From contig BQJN01000013.1 of the NCBI GenBank assembly GCA_021604725.1, forward strand, positions 1 to 59,058: a DNA stretch of 59,058 nt. The letters run 5' to 3'. The DNA comes from Lysobacteraceae bacterium. Lineage in GTDB: Bacteria; Pseudomonadota; Gammaproteobacteria; Xanthomonadales; BQJN01. Both the position numbers and the translations under genes were made by a program. The notes beneath the pieces are model-generated. The model saw only the letters and a program-made list of their open reading frames with translations, was not told where the DNA came from and did no database searches. Positions 1-7,912 of the stretch are shown here, piece by piece. Position 1 is the stretch's first letter. The number at the start of each line of letters is the position of its first letter.

Positions 1-333
1 ACCCGATTCGATCAAGTCTTCGGTTTGCGGACGATCTGGGGCAAGGTGCAGATAGGTGAACAAAGTATGTCGAGGTTCCAGCATGGCGCGCTCAACTGCC
101 TGCGGTTCCTTGACCTTGACAATCATCTCAGCCGCCGCGAAAACCGCAGCAGCATCGGGCAGAACCTTGGCACCGGCGTTGATATAGTCGTCATCAGCAA
201 ATCCGACGCCGCTACCGGCATTGGTTTCGACCGAGACGGTGTGGCCACGCGATACCAGCTCGCGAACTGCCGCCGGGACGAGACCCACTCTATATTCGTG
301 GTTCTTGATTTCCTTCGGTACACCAACGTGCAT
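1..333 (-). CDS. ald: Alanine dehydrogenase, N-terminal part (cut by window edge)
   Basis: Alanine dehydrogenase reversibly oxidises L-alanine to pyruvate and ammonia with NAD in the cytoplasm. Only the first 111 codons are present; the gene runs off the left edge. The translation opens MHVGVPKEIKNHEYRVGLVP, the typical start of the Ald / transhydrogenase-alpha N-terminal domain. It continues with VGFADDDYINAGA, the substrate-site segment MIVKVKEPQ and the TYLHLAPD segment. The ATG at 333-331 is preceded by GGAG at a good distance. The gene is divergent from the hybrid kinase at 522, with tandem 9-bp repeats in the shared upstream region. NAD(P) transhydrogenase alpha is the alternative, but the short lead-in and the TYLHLAP segment fit Ald better. 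Confidence 0.9.
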   Translation of the reverse strand, partial: MHVGVPKEIKNHEYRVGLVPAAVRELVSRGHTVSVETNAGSGVGFADDDYINAGAKVLPDAAAVFAAAEMIVKVKEPQAVERAMLEPRHTLFTYLHLAPDRPQTEDLIESG

Positions 334-362
334 ACTGCTTCTCCGTATTGACCGTTAAAAGT

Positions 363-404
363 GTGTGCGTACTAAAAAATTGGTGTGCGTATGATACGTG
401 TCAA
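363..404 (-). promoter_or_regulatory. Candidate ald promoter with tandem 9-bp operator-like repeats
   Basis: On the minus strand a perfect TTGACA (404-399) is followed after 17 bases by a weak -10-like AATTTT (381-376), about 45 bases before the ald start codon. The 9-mer GTGTGCGTA (plus strand) occurs at 363-371 and again at 383-391, exactly 20 bp apart, or about two helical turns. One copy lies in the promoter spacer and one just downstream of the -10. Two same-face repeats over a promoter look like an operator. Lrp/AsnC-family regulators often control ald genes, but assigning one here is a guess. Confidence 0.35.
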
Positions 405-521
405 CAGCCACCGCGTCGACGACCAATACCGCCCCGCTGACAAGCGCAAATGCGCCGAGCGGCACCGCTTTTCGACATGTATACTTGATCCCTCATTGGC
501 CATTCTTGATTCGGACACCCT

Positions 522-2972
522 GTGTCGGCTGACAACGACGCCCATAGCAAAGACCCAATCGCAGACCACCAGGCAAATGCATTGCATGATGCTGGAATTG
601 GCACCTGGTATTTGAACCTTCGCACGGGCCGAATTGATGGCAGCCGATTCGTGCGCGAACTGCTTGGCGAGCCCATCACCAGCGCTTTTTCATGGCGGCA
701 GTTTCTTGGCCGGGTGCACCGTGATGATCGCGTAGTAACTCGCCAACTCCGAGGCTTGCAACCTACCGATCAGGTTGATGGCATTGAGATCGATTTTCGA
801 ATACAAACCGCCTTTCGGTACTTTGTCTGGGTTCGCGTCTTTGCTCACATCGGATTCAACGATAGTGAGGGCCTCTATTTCAGCGGCACCGCACAGGAAA
901 TCTCGGCTCGGAAGATTCGCGAACGCAGCCAGTCCCGGTACGCCAACTACCTCAACACCATGGCTCGAGTCCATGGCGCACTGGCCTCGGGTTCTTTGAT
1001 CGAGGATGGGTTGAACCAGGTCCTGGTTGTCATTCGCCAGGAATTCAAGGCTGACCAGTGCATTCTTAGCTGTCACGACAAATTGAACCCAGAGCACCTT
1101 GATATTGAGTGCCATAGTGACAGCGATGCGATCGACCTGGGGTCGTTGTCGGATCCAGCCGTACCTCGCTATGTTACCGCCGTCGCCAAGGCGAGGACTG
1201 CACATGCCGCCTGCCCTGGCGGCACCGATGTCGCTCCATTCTGGCAACGACGCAATGTCCAGTCTGAGCTGGCTCTGGTGGTCGATACCGACCGCAACAA
1301 GCGCTGGGTTTTGGCTGTACAGGACAATCAAAAGCCGCGCCAATGGACCACCAACGAAAAGAACGTATTGCGGGACATTGGTCAGGGCATCGGCTGGTTA
1401 CTGGCACGCCAGCGAGCCGAGCGCGAGCGGGTTAACTCTCAGCAACGGTTGGAGTCAATCATTCGCGCTCTACCCGACCCGGTATTCTTGCTCGACCGAG
1501 CCGGTATTTGTCGGCAACGCTATCTACCGAGTGGCCATCATTTTGCGCTGGCGCATGGCATCGCAACTGGCGAGCCCATCATGGCAAGAATGGATCGAGA
1601 GAGTGCGCAACGTGCCAAGTGGGTACTCGATACCGTTGCGCTGACTGACCTGCCAATGAGCTGCGAATACAAGATCCGCATTGAAGACACCGAACACTGG
1701 TTTCACGCCAACGCCGCACCGCATTTTGACGGTCAGGTCAGCTCGGTACTATGGGTTGCGCGCGACATCACCGACCAGCGCCGTCATGACGAACAGCTGC
1801 GCCATTCACAGAAGCTCGAGAGTCTCGGCATTTTGGCCGGTGGCATCGCTCATGATTTCAACAACCTGCTGGCCGGAATCAGCGGCAATGTCGAACTGTG
1901 CATGATGGATTTGTCACCCGACATGGAGATGCACGCCCCGCTCAGTGATGTGGCCATGTGTGCGCAGCGAGCCCACCGATTGTGCGAACGATTGCTCGCG
2001 TACTCCGGCCGGACCCAGCCACACTTTGCTGACATCAATTTGAACTCATTGGTGACCGAGATGGCGAATCTCGCGGCCCTGCCGACCACCAAACGGTCGA
2101 CTTTGAAGTTCGATCTCGATCCGAATCTGCCGCAGCTGCATGCCGACGGGGCGCAATTGGAGCAGGTCGCGATGAACCTGATCATGAATGCCGCCGAGTC
2201 GATTCCCGAAGGTGGCGGAACGGTCAAGGTGTCCACCGCGGTGCAGCACTTGACGACCGCCGAGCTTAAGGAAATGGTCAGCTCCGAGCACTTGTCACCC
2301 GGGCATTTCGTTTGCTTGCAGGTGACCGATGAAGGAAGCGGTATGGATGAGGCCACCCTGTCACGGATTTTCGACCCATTTTTCACCACAAAATTTACCG
2401 GTCGTGGTTTGGGGTTAGCGGCCGTTCTTGGCATCATCCAGGGCCACGGAGGGGGGCTGAAGGTGACTTCCGAGCCCGGCAAGGGTTCACAGTTCCAGGT
2501 GTTTTTTCCGCTGCCGGATCACCCTTCTGAACCGGGAAAACAGACCGACCACGTTTCCACACACCACGAGGCGGTGCCGTCCGGCGGACATGGACTGATC
2601 GTTGAAGATGAAACACCCGTGCGCGCGCTTTGTATTCGCATGCTGCAGCGACTTGGGTTTCGCGCCACAGGCGCCAGCGACGGGATCGAAGGTAATGCGT
2701 GCCTGGCGCAAGGCCTGGACCGGTTTGACTTTGCCTTGATCGATTTGACCATGCCCGGCATCGACGGCTTGCAACTATATCGAACGATTCGTGACCAGTG
2801 CGCCGAGTTTCCGGTATTGCTGATGTCAGGTTACTCAGAAAACCCCGCCAGCAAGGTCATACAAAATGACCAGTACGCAGCGTTTCTATCCAAACCATTC
2901 ACCAGCGATCAGTTCTCGACAAAACTGTCTCAGGTGTTGTCGACTGAAGCGCCGATGCTGTCAAGCCGTTAA
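522..2972 (+). CDS. Hybrid sensor histidine kinase (PAS-GAF-PAS-HisKA-HATPase-REC)
   Basis: An 816-residue soluble hybrid kinase with no membrane segment. In order it shows a PAS-like domain (about 15-130), a GAF-like domain (about 145-290), a second PAS (about 300-420) and a dimerisation/phosphoacceptor domain with the H box GGIAHDFNNLL (His near 443). An ATPase domain follows, with N box MNLIMNAAES and DEGSGM...FDPFFTTK. A C-terminal receiver domain (about 692-805) has acceptor Asp741 in IDLTMPG and the conserved Lys in SKPF. The NtrB-like H box suggests it can autophosphorylate and relay within the chain; the cognate output is not adjacent. The GTG at 522 is the only good start after the in-frame stop at 507-509; TATACT at 480-485 resembles a -10. 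Input signal unknown. Its 3' end overlaps the convergent small gene by 12 bases. Confidence 0.9.
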   Translation: MSADNDAHSKDPIADHQANALHDAGIGTWYLNLRTGRIDGSRFVRELLGEPITSAFSWRQFLGRVHRDDRVVTRQLRGLQPTDQVDGIEIDFRIQTAFRYFVWVRVFAHIGFNDSEGLYFSGTAQEISARKIRERSQSRYANYLNTMARVHGALASGSLIEDGLNQVLVVIRQEFKADQCILSCHDKLNPEHLDIECHSDSDAIDLGSLSDPAVPRYVTAVAKARTAHAACPGGTDVAPFWQRRNVQSELALVVDTDRNKRWVLAVQDNQKPRQWTTNEKNVLRDIGQGIGWLLARQRAERERVNSQQRLESIIRALPDPVFLLDRAGICRQRYLPSGHHFALAHGIATGEPIMARMDRESAQRAKWVLDTVALTDLPMSCEYKIRIEDTEHWFHANAAPHFDGQVSSVLWVARDITDQRRHDEQLRHSQKLESLGILAGGIAHDFNNLLAGISGNVELCMMDLSPDMEMHAPLSDVAMCAQRAHRLCERLLAYSGRTQPHFADINLNSLVTEMANLAALPTTKRSTLKFDLDPNLPQLHADGAQLEQVAMNLIMNAAESIPEGGGTVKVSTAVQHLTTAELKEMVSSEHLSPGHFVCLQVTDEGSGMDEATLSRIFDPFFTTKFTGRGLGLAAVLGIIQGHGGGLKVTSEPGKGSQFQVFFPLPDHPSEPGKQTDHVSTHHEAVPSGGHGLIVEDETPVRALCIRMLQRLGFRATGASDGIEGNACLAQGLDRFDFALIDLTMPGIDGLQLYRTIRDQCAEFPVLLMSGYSENPASKVIQNDQYAAFLSKPFTSDQFSTKLSQVLSTEAPMLSSR

Positions 2973-3182
2973 CGCCAATTGCACCGGTGCATCTTGTTCG
3001 ATTTGCGCAGTGGCCGTCTTGCCATGGCTTGTCGCCAAACGTACCGGCGACAAAAACTCAAAACAGCTCCCATCAGTGAACTGAAGCACAATCACTTGCG
3101 GCAGACCACGAGCCTTGGGCCGAGCGATCACGCCAGCAATCGTTTTGCCCAGCATTGCTTCGGTCGGTCGTTGCTTGTTCAT
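2961..3182 (-). CDS. Small uncharacterised protein downstream of the secreted protease
   Basis: A 73-residue protein beginning MNKQRPTEAMLGKTIAGVIA. I do not recognise the family. The N-terminal half looks like a compact strand-rich domain (VIVLQFTDGSCFEFLSP, then a possible sheet end); there is no signal peptide or membrane span. The ATG at 3182 is preceded by GGAG with a 7-base spacer, which favours it over the adjacent ATG at 3185 (4-base spacer). It lies 69 bases downstream of the protease gene on the same strand, so the two may be co-transcribed, and its end overlaps the convergent kinase gene by 12 bases. The ribosome-binding site and codon structure argue that it is real. Confidence 0.6.
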   Translation of the reverse strand: MNKQRPTEAMLGKTIAGVIARPKARGLPQVIVLQFTDGSCFEFLSPVRLATSHGKTATAQIEQDAPVQLALTA

Positions 3183-3251
3183 CATCAATCTCCGTAGAAC
3201 AGGTTTATCGATGAATCCAGTATGCAATTGAGCATTCTCAAATCACGAGAA

Positions 3252-3920
3252 TCACTCATACCAACATTCCACCACCACCTGACCATGGCCGATACGGGCC
3301 GAATTGACCGATTGCGTAGCGACTTCACTGAGCGCTACCCACGGCGAAACAAACTCAAGCAATGCGTCCGCATCCACCGCATAGGCAACGGCCTGGCGTG
3401 GATTCCCGGTCAGTCGATAGGCGGCACCAGGCGTTAACCGAGCAACCACCAAGCCGACAACATCGCCGTCAACATCGACCACCGGAGCACCGCTTTCACC
3501 GGCACGCAAACTGGCATCGAACTGTAAATAGCGGCGATCACCATCGTGACGTCGGGTCGCGGTCACAATGGCTGAAATGGCCATGGCTCGTTGCCACTCG
3601 GTGCCCGCGGCCTGCAAGCGCGAAACACGCACCGGGTCACCACGCTCAGCATCTGCATTGAATGCCAACCAATGGGTCACCGGTTGTGAAACCTTGAGCA
3701 ACGCAATATCCAGCTTTCGGTCGGCCGCAACCTCTTGTGCCGTTCCTGAACCAACAATATTGATACGTGGACAACCTCCAACAACATGGGCTGCAGTCAA
3801 AACCCAACCGTCAGGGTGTATTGCGAAGCCACTACCAATACCGGCGGGCGCAGGCGACTCAGCTGCCGATGCGCACATCAGCGACAGCGAAAAGACGATA
3901 GTTAGCCATGGACATCGCAT
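3252..3920 (-). CDS. Secreted trypsin-like serine protease (S1 family)
   Basis: A 222-residue protein with a cleavable signal peptide (MRCPWLTIVFSLSLMCASAA) and a chymotrypsin-fold protease domain. The triad is visible: His45 in LTAAHVV, Asp71 in KLDIALLKV and Ser143 in GESGAPVV. The active-site motif is GESGAP instead of the usual GNSGGP. The Ser and the following Gly are kept, so activity is plausible, but the altered oxyanion loop is notable. No PDZ domain follows, so this is a minimal DegP/S1C-like or V8-like enzyme, presumably periplasmic or exported. It is divergent from bpt across a 51-base gap that must hold both promoters. The small unknown gene follows it on the same strand. Confidence 0.82.
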   Translation of the reverse strand: MRCPWLTIVFSLSLMCASAAESPAPAGIGSGFAIHPDGWVLTAAHVVGGCPRINIVGSGTAQEVAADRKLDIALLKVSQPVTHWLAFNADAERGDPVRVSRLQAAGTEWQRAMAISAIVTATRRHDGDRRYLQFDASLRAGESGAPVVDVDGDVVGLVVARLTPGAAYRLTGNPRQAVAYAVDADALLEFVSPWVALSEVATQSVNSARIGHGQVVVECWYE

Positions 3921-3971
3921 GTGTACAGGCTATCATGACGCCTTCATTGTTCGCTCCGTCTTGACAGCAAC

Positions 3972-4661
3972 TTGCAAATCCGTCTGTATCACACCGTCGA
4001 TCATCAATGCGGCTACTACCCGGACCGGACCGCCCGCAACATGATCGTTGACCCTGACCTGACCGCGCCGACCCATGTCTATGAGGCACTGGTTGAACAA
4101 GGCTTCAGGCGATCAGGTTCGGAGATTTTCCGCCCCGACTGCGAACAATGTTCGGCATGTATAGCCGCCCGCGTTCCGGTGCAGGACTTCAGGCCACGGC
4201 GCAAACATCGCCGCAACCTGAAGCTTAATGAAACACTCACGGTACAGGTCAAACCGGCACGTTATTCAGCGACCCACTTCGATTTGTATCGTCGATATCT
4301 CCACAACCGCCACAACGAGGGCGGCATGGACAATCCAACGATTGAGGACTATGAGCGGTTCCTTTACGCAAAATGGTCCAAGTCGGTATTTGTTGAAGCC
4401 TACCAGGGACGCGTCTTGGTGGCTGTGGCGGTCACGGATGTGCTGCCCAATGGCTTGTCAGCGGTCTATACCTTTTACGAGCCCACGCTGCCTCACCGCG
4501 GCTTGGGGACCTTTGCCATATTGAAACAGATAGAGCTGGCACGCGATCATGAGCTGAGCTACGTCTATCTCGGATACTGGATCAAGGACCATCCGAAAAT
4601 GGATTACAAGCATGCTTTTCAACCGCTGGAACTTTATCAACAGGGCAGCTGGACGACATGA
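3972..4661 (+). CDS. bpt: Aspartate/glutamate leucyltransferase (Bpt)
   Basis: Bpt transfers leucine from Leu-tRNA to proteins with N-terminal Asp or Glu, marking them for ClpS/ClpAP degradation through the bacterial N-end rule. The 229-residue sequence is full length and carries the family hallmarks: CGYYPDRTAR near the N-terminus, the Cys-rich CEQCSACIAARVPV, NEGGMDNP, YTFYEP and GTFAILKQIELAR, and a YVYLGYWI segment near the end. The start is the TTG at 3972: the frame has a stop at 3936-3938 and no ATG before the conserved IRLYHT. It is the first gene of a four-gene run with 4-base overlaps. Cytoplasmic. Confidence 0.93.
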   Translation: MQIRLYHTVDHQCGYYPDRTARNMIVDPDLTAPTHVYEALVEQGFRRSGSEIFRPDCEQCSACIAARVPVQDFRPRRKHRRNLKLNETLTVQVKPARYSATHFDLYRRYLHNRHNEGGMDNPTIEDYERFLYAKWSKSVFVEAYQGRVLVAVAVTDVLPNGLSAVYTFYEPTLPHRGLGTFAILKQIELARDHELSYVYLGYWIKDHPKMDYKHAFQPLELYQQGSWTT

Positions 4662-6100
4662 CAACCAAAACCGTACTGGCCTTTTTGGGCACCCTATTCT
4701 TTGCGCAGGCTAGCCTTGCCGATCAAGTCACCAACGAGACCTGGTTTGCGATCATGCTGGACGGCAGCAAGATTGGCTATACACATGAGCAGCGGCGTAT
4801 CACCGACCGTGGTATTGAGCACAGCAATGAGACCATAATCACCATGGTCCGTGGTGGCGTTCCGATCACCATTCGGACGCTTGAAAAGTCGTTGGAGTCG
4901 ATCGACGCCGAGCCATTGGCTTTTGAGGCTGTTCAGGACATTTCTGGTGCCTCCATGACGCTAAGAGGCCAGATTCAGGAGGACGGCACAGTGCTCGGCA
5001 CGACCATTTCGGCCGGTTCCGAACAGGAGCAAACCTTTGCCTGGCCAAGCGGTGCCATGATGCCCGAGGCGCTAGATCGACTGGAGCGCTCAAAAGGTAT
5101 TGACCCGGTGAAATACGAAGCTACCGCGTTTGTCGCACTATCGCTACAGTCGGTGCCGATGCAAATCGAGATCGTTGGCCCGGAAAGCATCGAGATATTT
5201 GGTCTGACCTCAGAATTGATTCGTGTTGAACAACAAATGAGCCCTGGCTCGACGACGATGAGCGCAACGGTCTGGATGGATCGCGACTTCAACGTCAAGC
5301 GCATACTTAGCGAAGTCATGGGGTTGACCATGGAATGGCTGGCCTGCCCGGAAGAATGCGCCAAAGCCAAGTCCAATCCACCCGAGTTTTTCGCAGATAC
5401 TTTTATTCGGCTACCGAAATCGATCGAAAAGCGCGAACTGGCCGGCCCCTTGAAGCTACACATCAGTGCCATCGATGACCAGACGCAATTCAGTATTCCC
5501 AACTCTGATGAACAGTCCGTCGAACAGGTACCCGGTGGCTGGGAAGTGACCATCAGTCCGAATGATTACGCTGGCACGGCGTTTTCAACCGATGTTGACC
5601 TTGAGGCCGCGTTAAGCGCAACGCGCTGGTTGCAGAGTGATGCCGAAGAGGTGAAGGAACTGGCCGAACGCGCCGTCGAAGGTGAGTCCTCAGCCGCTGC
5701 GAAGATGAAGAAAATTGAGTCTTTTGTGGCCCGACATATCAACCAGAAGTCCCTGTCCGTAGGTTACGCCAGTGCGCTTGAGGTTGCGCGGGACCGCTCT
5801 GGTGATTGCACCGAACACGCATTGTTGGTCGCTGCAATGGGGCGGGCCGTTGGCATTCCAACTCGTGTCGCCTCCGGCTTCGCGTACGCCGACCGCTACC
5901 TCAACCAAAAAAATGTGTTCGTACCACACGCCTGGGCTCAAGCCTATATCGATGACCGTTGGGTGAGCTTTGACGCGGCGCTGAAAGGGTTCACTTCAGG
6001 GCATCTGGCTTTGGCCTACGGCGATGGCGATCCCTGGTATTTCTACGACAACATCAATGCTATTGGCAACCTGCGAATCGATGGTGTCGAACCGCTTTGA
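4658..6100 (+). CDS. Exported transglutaminase-like protein
   Basis: A 480-residue protein with a signal peptide (hydrophobic residues 5-20, cleavage near SLA-DQV), a long beta-rich N-terminal region and a C-terminal transglutaminase/protease-like domain. The catalytic triad is clear: Cys384 in GDCTEHALL, His424 in VPHAWAQAYI and Asp439 in VSFDAAL. Such periplasmic proteins in bacteria are usually hydrolases or unassigned; substrate unknown. Its ATG overlaps the bpt stop (ATGA), which suggests translational coupling, and its own stop overlaps the next start. The N-terminal 300 residues match no domain I can name. Confidence 0.85.
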   Translation: MTTKTVLAFLGTLFFAQASLADQVTNETWFAIMLDGSKIGYTHEQRRITDRGIEHSNETIITMVRGGVPITIRTLEKSLESIDAEPLAFEAVQDISGASMTLRGQIQEDGTVLGTTISAGSEQEQTFAWPSGAMMPEALDRLERSKGIDPVKYEATAFVALSLQSVPMQIEIVGPESIEIFGLTSELIRVEQQMSPGSTTMSATVWMDRDFNVKRILSEVMGLTMEWLACPEECAKAKSNPPEFFADTFIRLPKSIEKRELAGPLKLHISAIDDQTQFSIPNSDEQSVEQVPGGWEVTISPNDYAGTAFSTDVDLEAALSATRWLQSDAEEVKELAERAVEGESSAAAKMKKIESFVARHINQKSLSVGYASALEVARDRSGDCTEHALLVAAMGRAVGIPTRVASGFAYADRYLNQKNVFVPHAWAQAYIDDRWVSFDAALKGFTSGHLALAYGDGDPWYFYDNINAIGNLRIDGVEPL

Positions 6101-6939
6101 ACGCACCGGTTCTAATCACTGGCATGCACCGATCAGGAACCAGCCTGGTGGCACGGATGCTGTCAAAGCTGGGGTGGTTTGGCGGTAAAAAGCTGGAGGC
6201 CAACGCAGAGTCTGAGTTGTTCTTGCGCATCAACAACTGGCTGTTGTTGCAATGTGGCGGAAGTTGGTTTCAACCGCCCTCGCCCGCGTCCTGGGCCGAC
6301 CAGCAGGCCACCGAGTTTTGTGCTGAGTTTGTCAATCGAGTGTTGTCGGATTGGCGTTTGTGCACTTACCTCGGACGTTGGCACTGGCAACCGAGAGCCA
6401 ATCTACCGGACTTCCCGTTCTGTTGGGGCTTTAAGGATCCGCGCGCCACCATCACACTGCCGTTCTGGCGCCAGCTTTATCCACAGCTTAAGGTGATTCA
6501 CGTCACTCGACATGGCGTCGATGTAGCCCAATCGCTATTGAAGCGACGCAATGCACGATTGACAGAGCGGCTGCGCACCATTGACCGTCGCGCCATGGCT
6601 TACTGGTACAAAGCCAAACAACGGCGCATTGAAATCGGCTTGTCTACGCTAAAACATGGCCTCGACCTGTGGTCCACCTACAATCGTCATTTCGCCAGCC
6701 TCACGTTGGAGCCAGGCCGCGCCTTGCAAGTCAACTATGAAAGCTTACTGCAAGATCCTAGGCCCATACTTCACAGCATCGTCAGGCAGTTCGAATTGCC
6801 TGCCAACAGCGACGCCATCGAGCAGGCAGCTTTGATGGCCAAGCCGGATCGCGCATTCGCTTATCGTCAGTCTGAACAATTGGTACAGTTCGCGAACGAA
6901 AACGGGGCACAACTGGCCGAATTCGGGTATCAACAGTGA
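6097..6939 (+). CDS. Sulfotransferase family protein
   Basis: A 280-residue protein with the 5'-phosphosulfate-binding loop of PAPS sulfotransferases at the very start (residues 8-16, TGMHRSGTS). The 3'-phosphate-binding region is near FPFCWGFKDPRAT and VIHVTRHGVDVAQSLLKR, and LQVNYESLLQDP is typical of the family. It should transfer sulfate from PAPS to an unknown acceptor. The start is a TTG at 6097 overlapping the stop of the preceding gene; no ATG lies upstream of the P-loop. It is the third gene of the overlapping run. No signal peptide, so probably cytoplasmic. Substrate cannot be told. Confidence 0.85.
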   Translation: MNAPVLITGMHRSGTSLVARMLSKLGWFGGKKLEANAESELFLRINNWLLLQCGGSWFQPPSPASWADQQATEFCAEFVNRVLSDWRLCTYLGRWHWQPRANLPDFPFCWGFKDPRATITLPFWRQLYPQLKVIHVTRHGVDVAQSLLKRRNARLTERLRTIDRRAMAYWYKAKQRRIEIGLSTLKHGLDLWSTYNRHFASLTLEPGRALQVNYESLLQDPRPILHSIVRQFELPANSDAIEQAALMAKPDRAFAYRQSEQLVQFANENGAQLAEFGYQQ

Positions 6940-7859
6940 AAATCCTCTCTGAGCTGGGGCTTCCGGCCAAGTTGGCCACGATCCAGAATGCGCGCGATGC
7001 GCTTCATGTAGACCATCTGACCGACCAGCGGATCGAATTTTCTTTGACTGACCGCGCGGACCCGGATCGCCAGCAGTCAATCACCCTGGCGATGGATGGG
7101 CTTGGCCTTGCTCAGCTGCAGCTCGATCGCTTACCTGTGGCAGTGGCAAAACGGAGCCTGTCACTGCTTTGCCGCCACAGCAATCTAATGCGCATTCGAA
7201 TTGATGCCGACCAACAAGCGTTGGTGGAGCCCCTGGCTGCATTCGGCTTTGCTCGGGACTGCGCGTTGGTCGATAGCAATGAGCTGTGGGCTATATGGGT
7301 TCGATCCCGAGCCACGCCATCGACCGCCCCGGACGCGTCTGAGCAATTGCAGTTGGCCGGTCAATGCAGGCGAAAGCTGGGCATGGACCCGGACCCGAGG
7401 GATCTGGAGTTTTGTACCGAATGCCCAATCTTGGTGTCTGTTGGTGAAGATCGTTTCGGTCGACCTCAGCGCATGCATTCTCAAGCTGCCATGGCGTGGC
7501 AAGCGATGCAGTCCGCCGCCGCCAACGAAGCGCCTCTACAACTTGTTTCGGCGTATCGAGGCATGCGCTATCAAACGGCTTTGTTGCAGAGAAAGCTGGA
7601 AACCGGTCAGAGCGTAGAGCAGCTCATGACAATCAATGCGCCGCCCGGATTCAGTCAACATCACACCGGTTGTGCTTTGGACCTGGCCGCTCCCGACCAG
7701 GAGGCACTCACCGAGTCCTTCGAAAACACGGCCCAGTTTGCGTGGTTGCAGGCCAATGCAGGTCAGTTTGGCTTTCACTTGAGTTATCCGCGTGATAACG
7801 AGTGGGGGTTTGCCTACGAACCATGGCATTGGGCCTGGCAGGGCAACGACGCCGCATAG
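6936..7859 (+). CDS. M15-family (VanY-like) D,D-carboxypeptidase domain protein
   Basis: A 307-residue protein with a peptidase M15B / VanY domain in its C-terminal half. The zinc motif SxHxxGxAxD is present (Ser240, His242, Asp249), with the third ligand His298 in YEPWHWAW; SAYRGMRYQTALL is the family's substrate-side motif. These enzymes trim the terminal D-Ala of peptidoglycan stem peptides. The N-terminal 150 residues are unassigned, and no signal peptide is obvious, which is odd for a cell-wall enzyme. The N-terminal half may be a GNAT-like or binding module. The GTG start overlaps the sulfotransferase stop. Last gene of the run; 53 bases separate it from the convergent next gene. Confidence 0.78.
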   Translation: MKILSELGLPAKLATIQNARDALHVDHLTDQRIEFSLTDRADPDRQQSITLAMDGLGLAQLQLDRLPVAVAKRSLSLLCRHSNLMRIRIDADQQALVEPLAAFGFARDCALVDSNELWAIWVRSRATPSTAPDASEQLQLAGQCRRKLGMDPDPRDLEFCTECPILVSVGEDRFGRPQRMHSQAAMAWQAMQSAAANEAPLQLVSAYRGMRYQTALLQRKLETGQSVEQLMTINAPPGFSQHHTGCALDLAAPDQEALTESFENTAQFAWLQANAGQFGFHLSYPRDNEWGFAYEPWHWAWQGNDAA

Positions 7860-7912
7860 AGCATCGGCCGCCGGCCCGGCCGGCAACACGATCCGAAGCT
7901 TGTCAACAGCCT

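Noticed and set aside
480-485. TATACT -10 box for the hybrid kinase
   Set aside because: A fair -10 match but no -35 at the right distance, so it is not listed as a promoter.
690-1343. Open frame of about 217 codons on the minus strand inside the hybrid kinase gene
   Set aside because: It is antisense to a clearly recognised kinase, has no family motifs and no ribosome-binding site.
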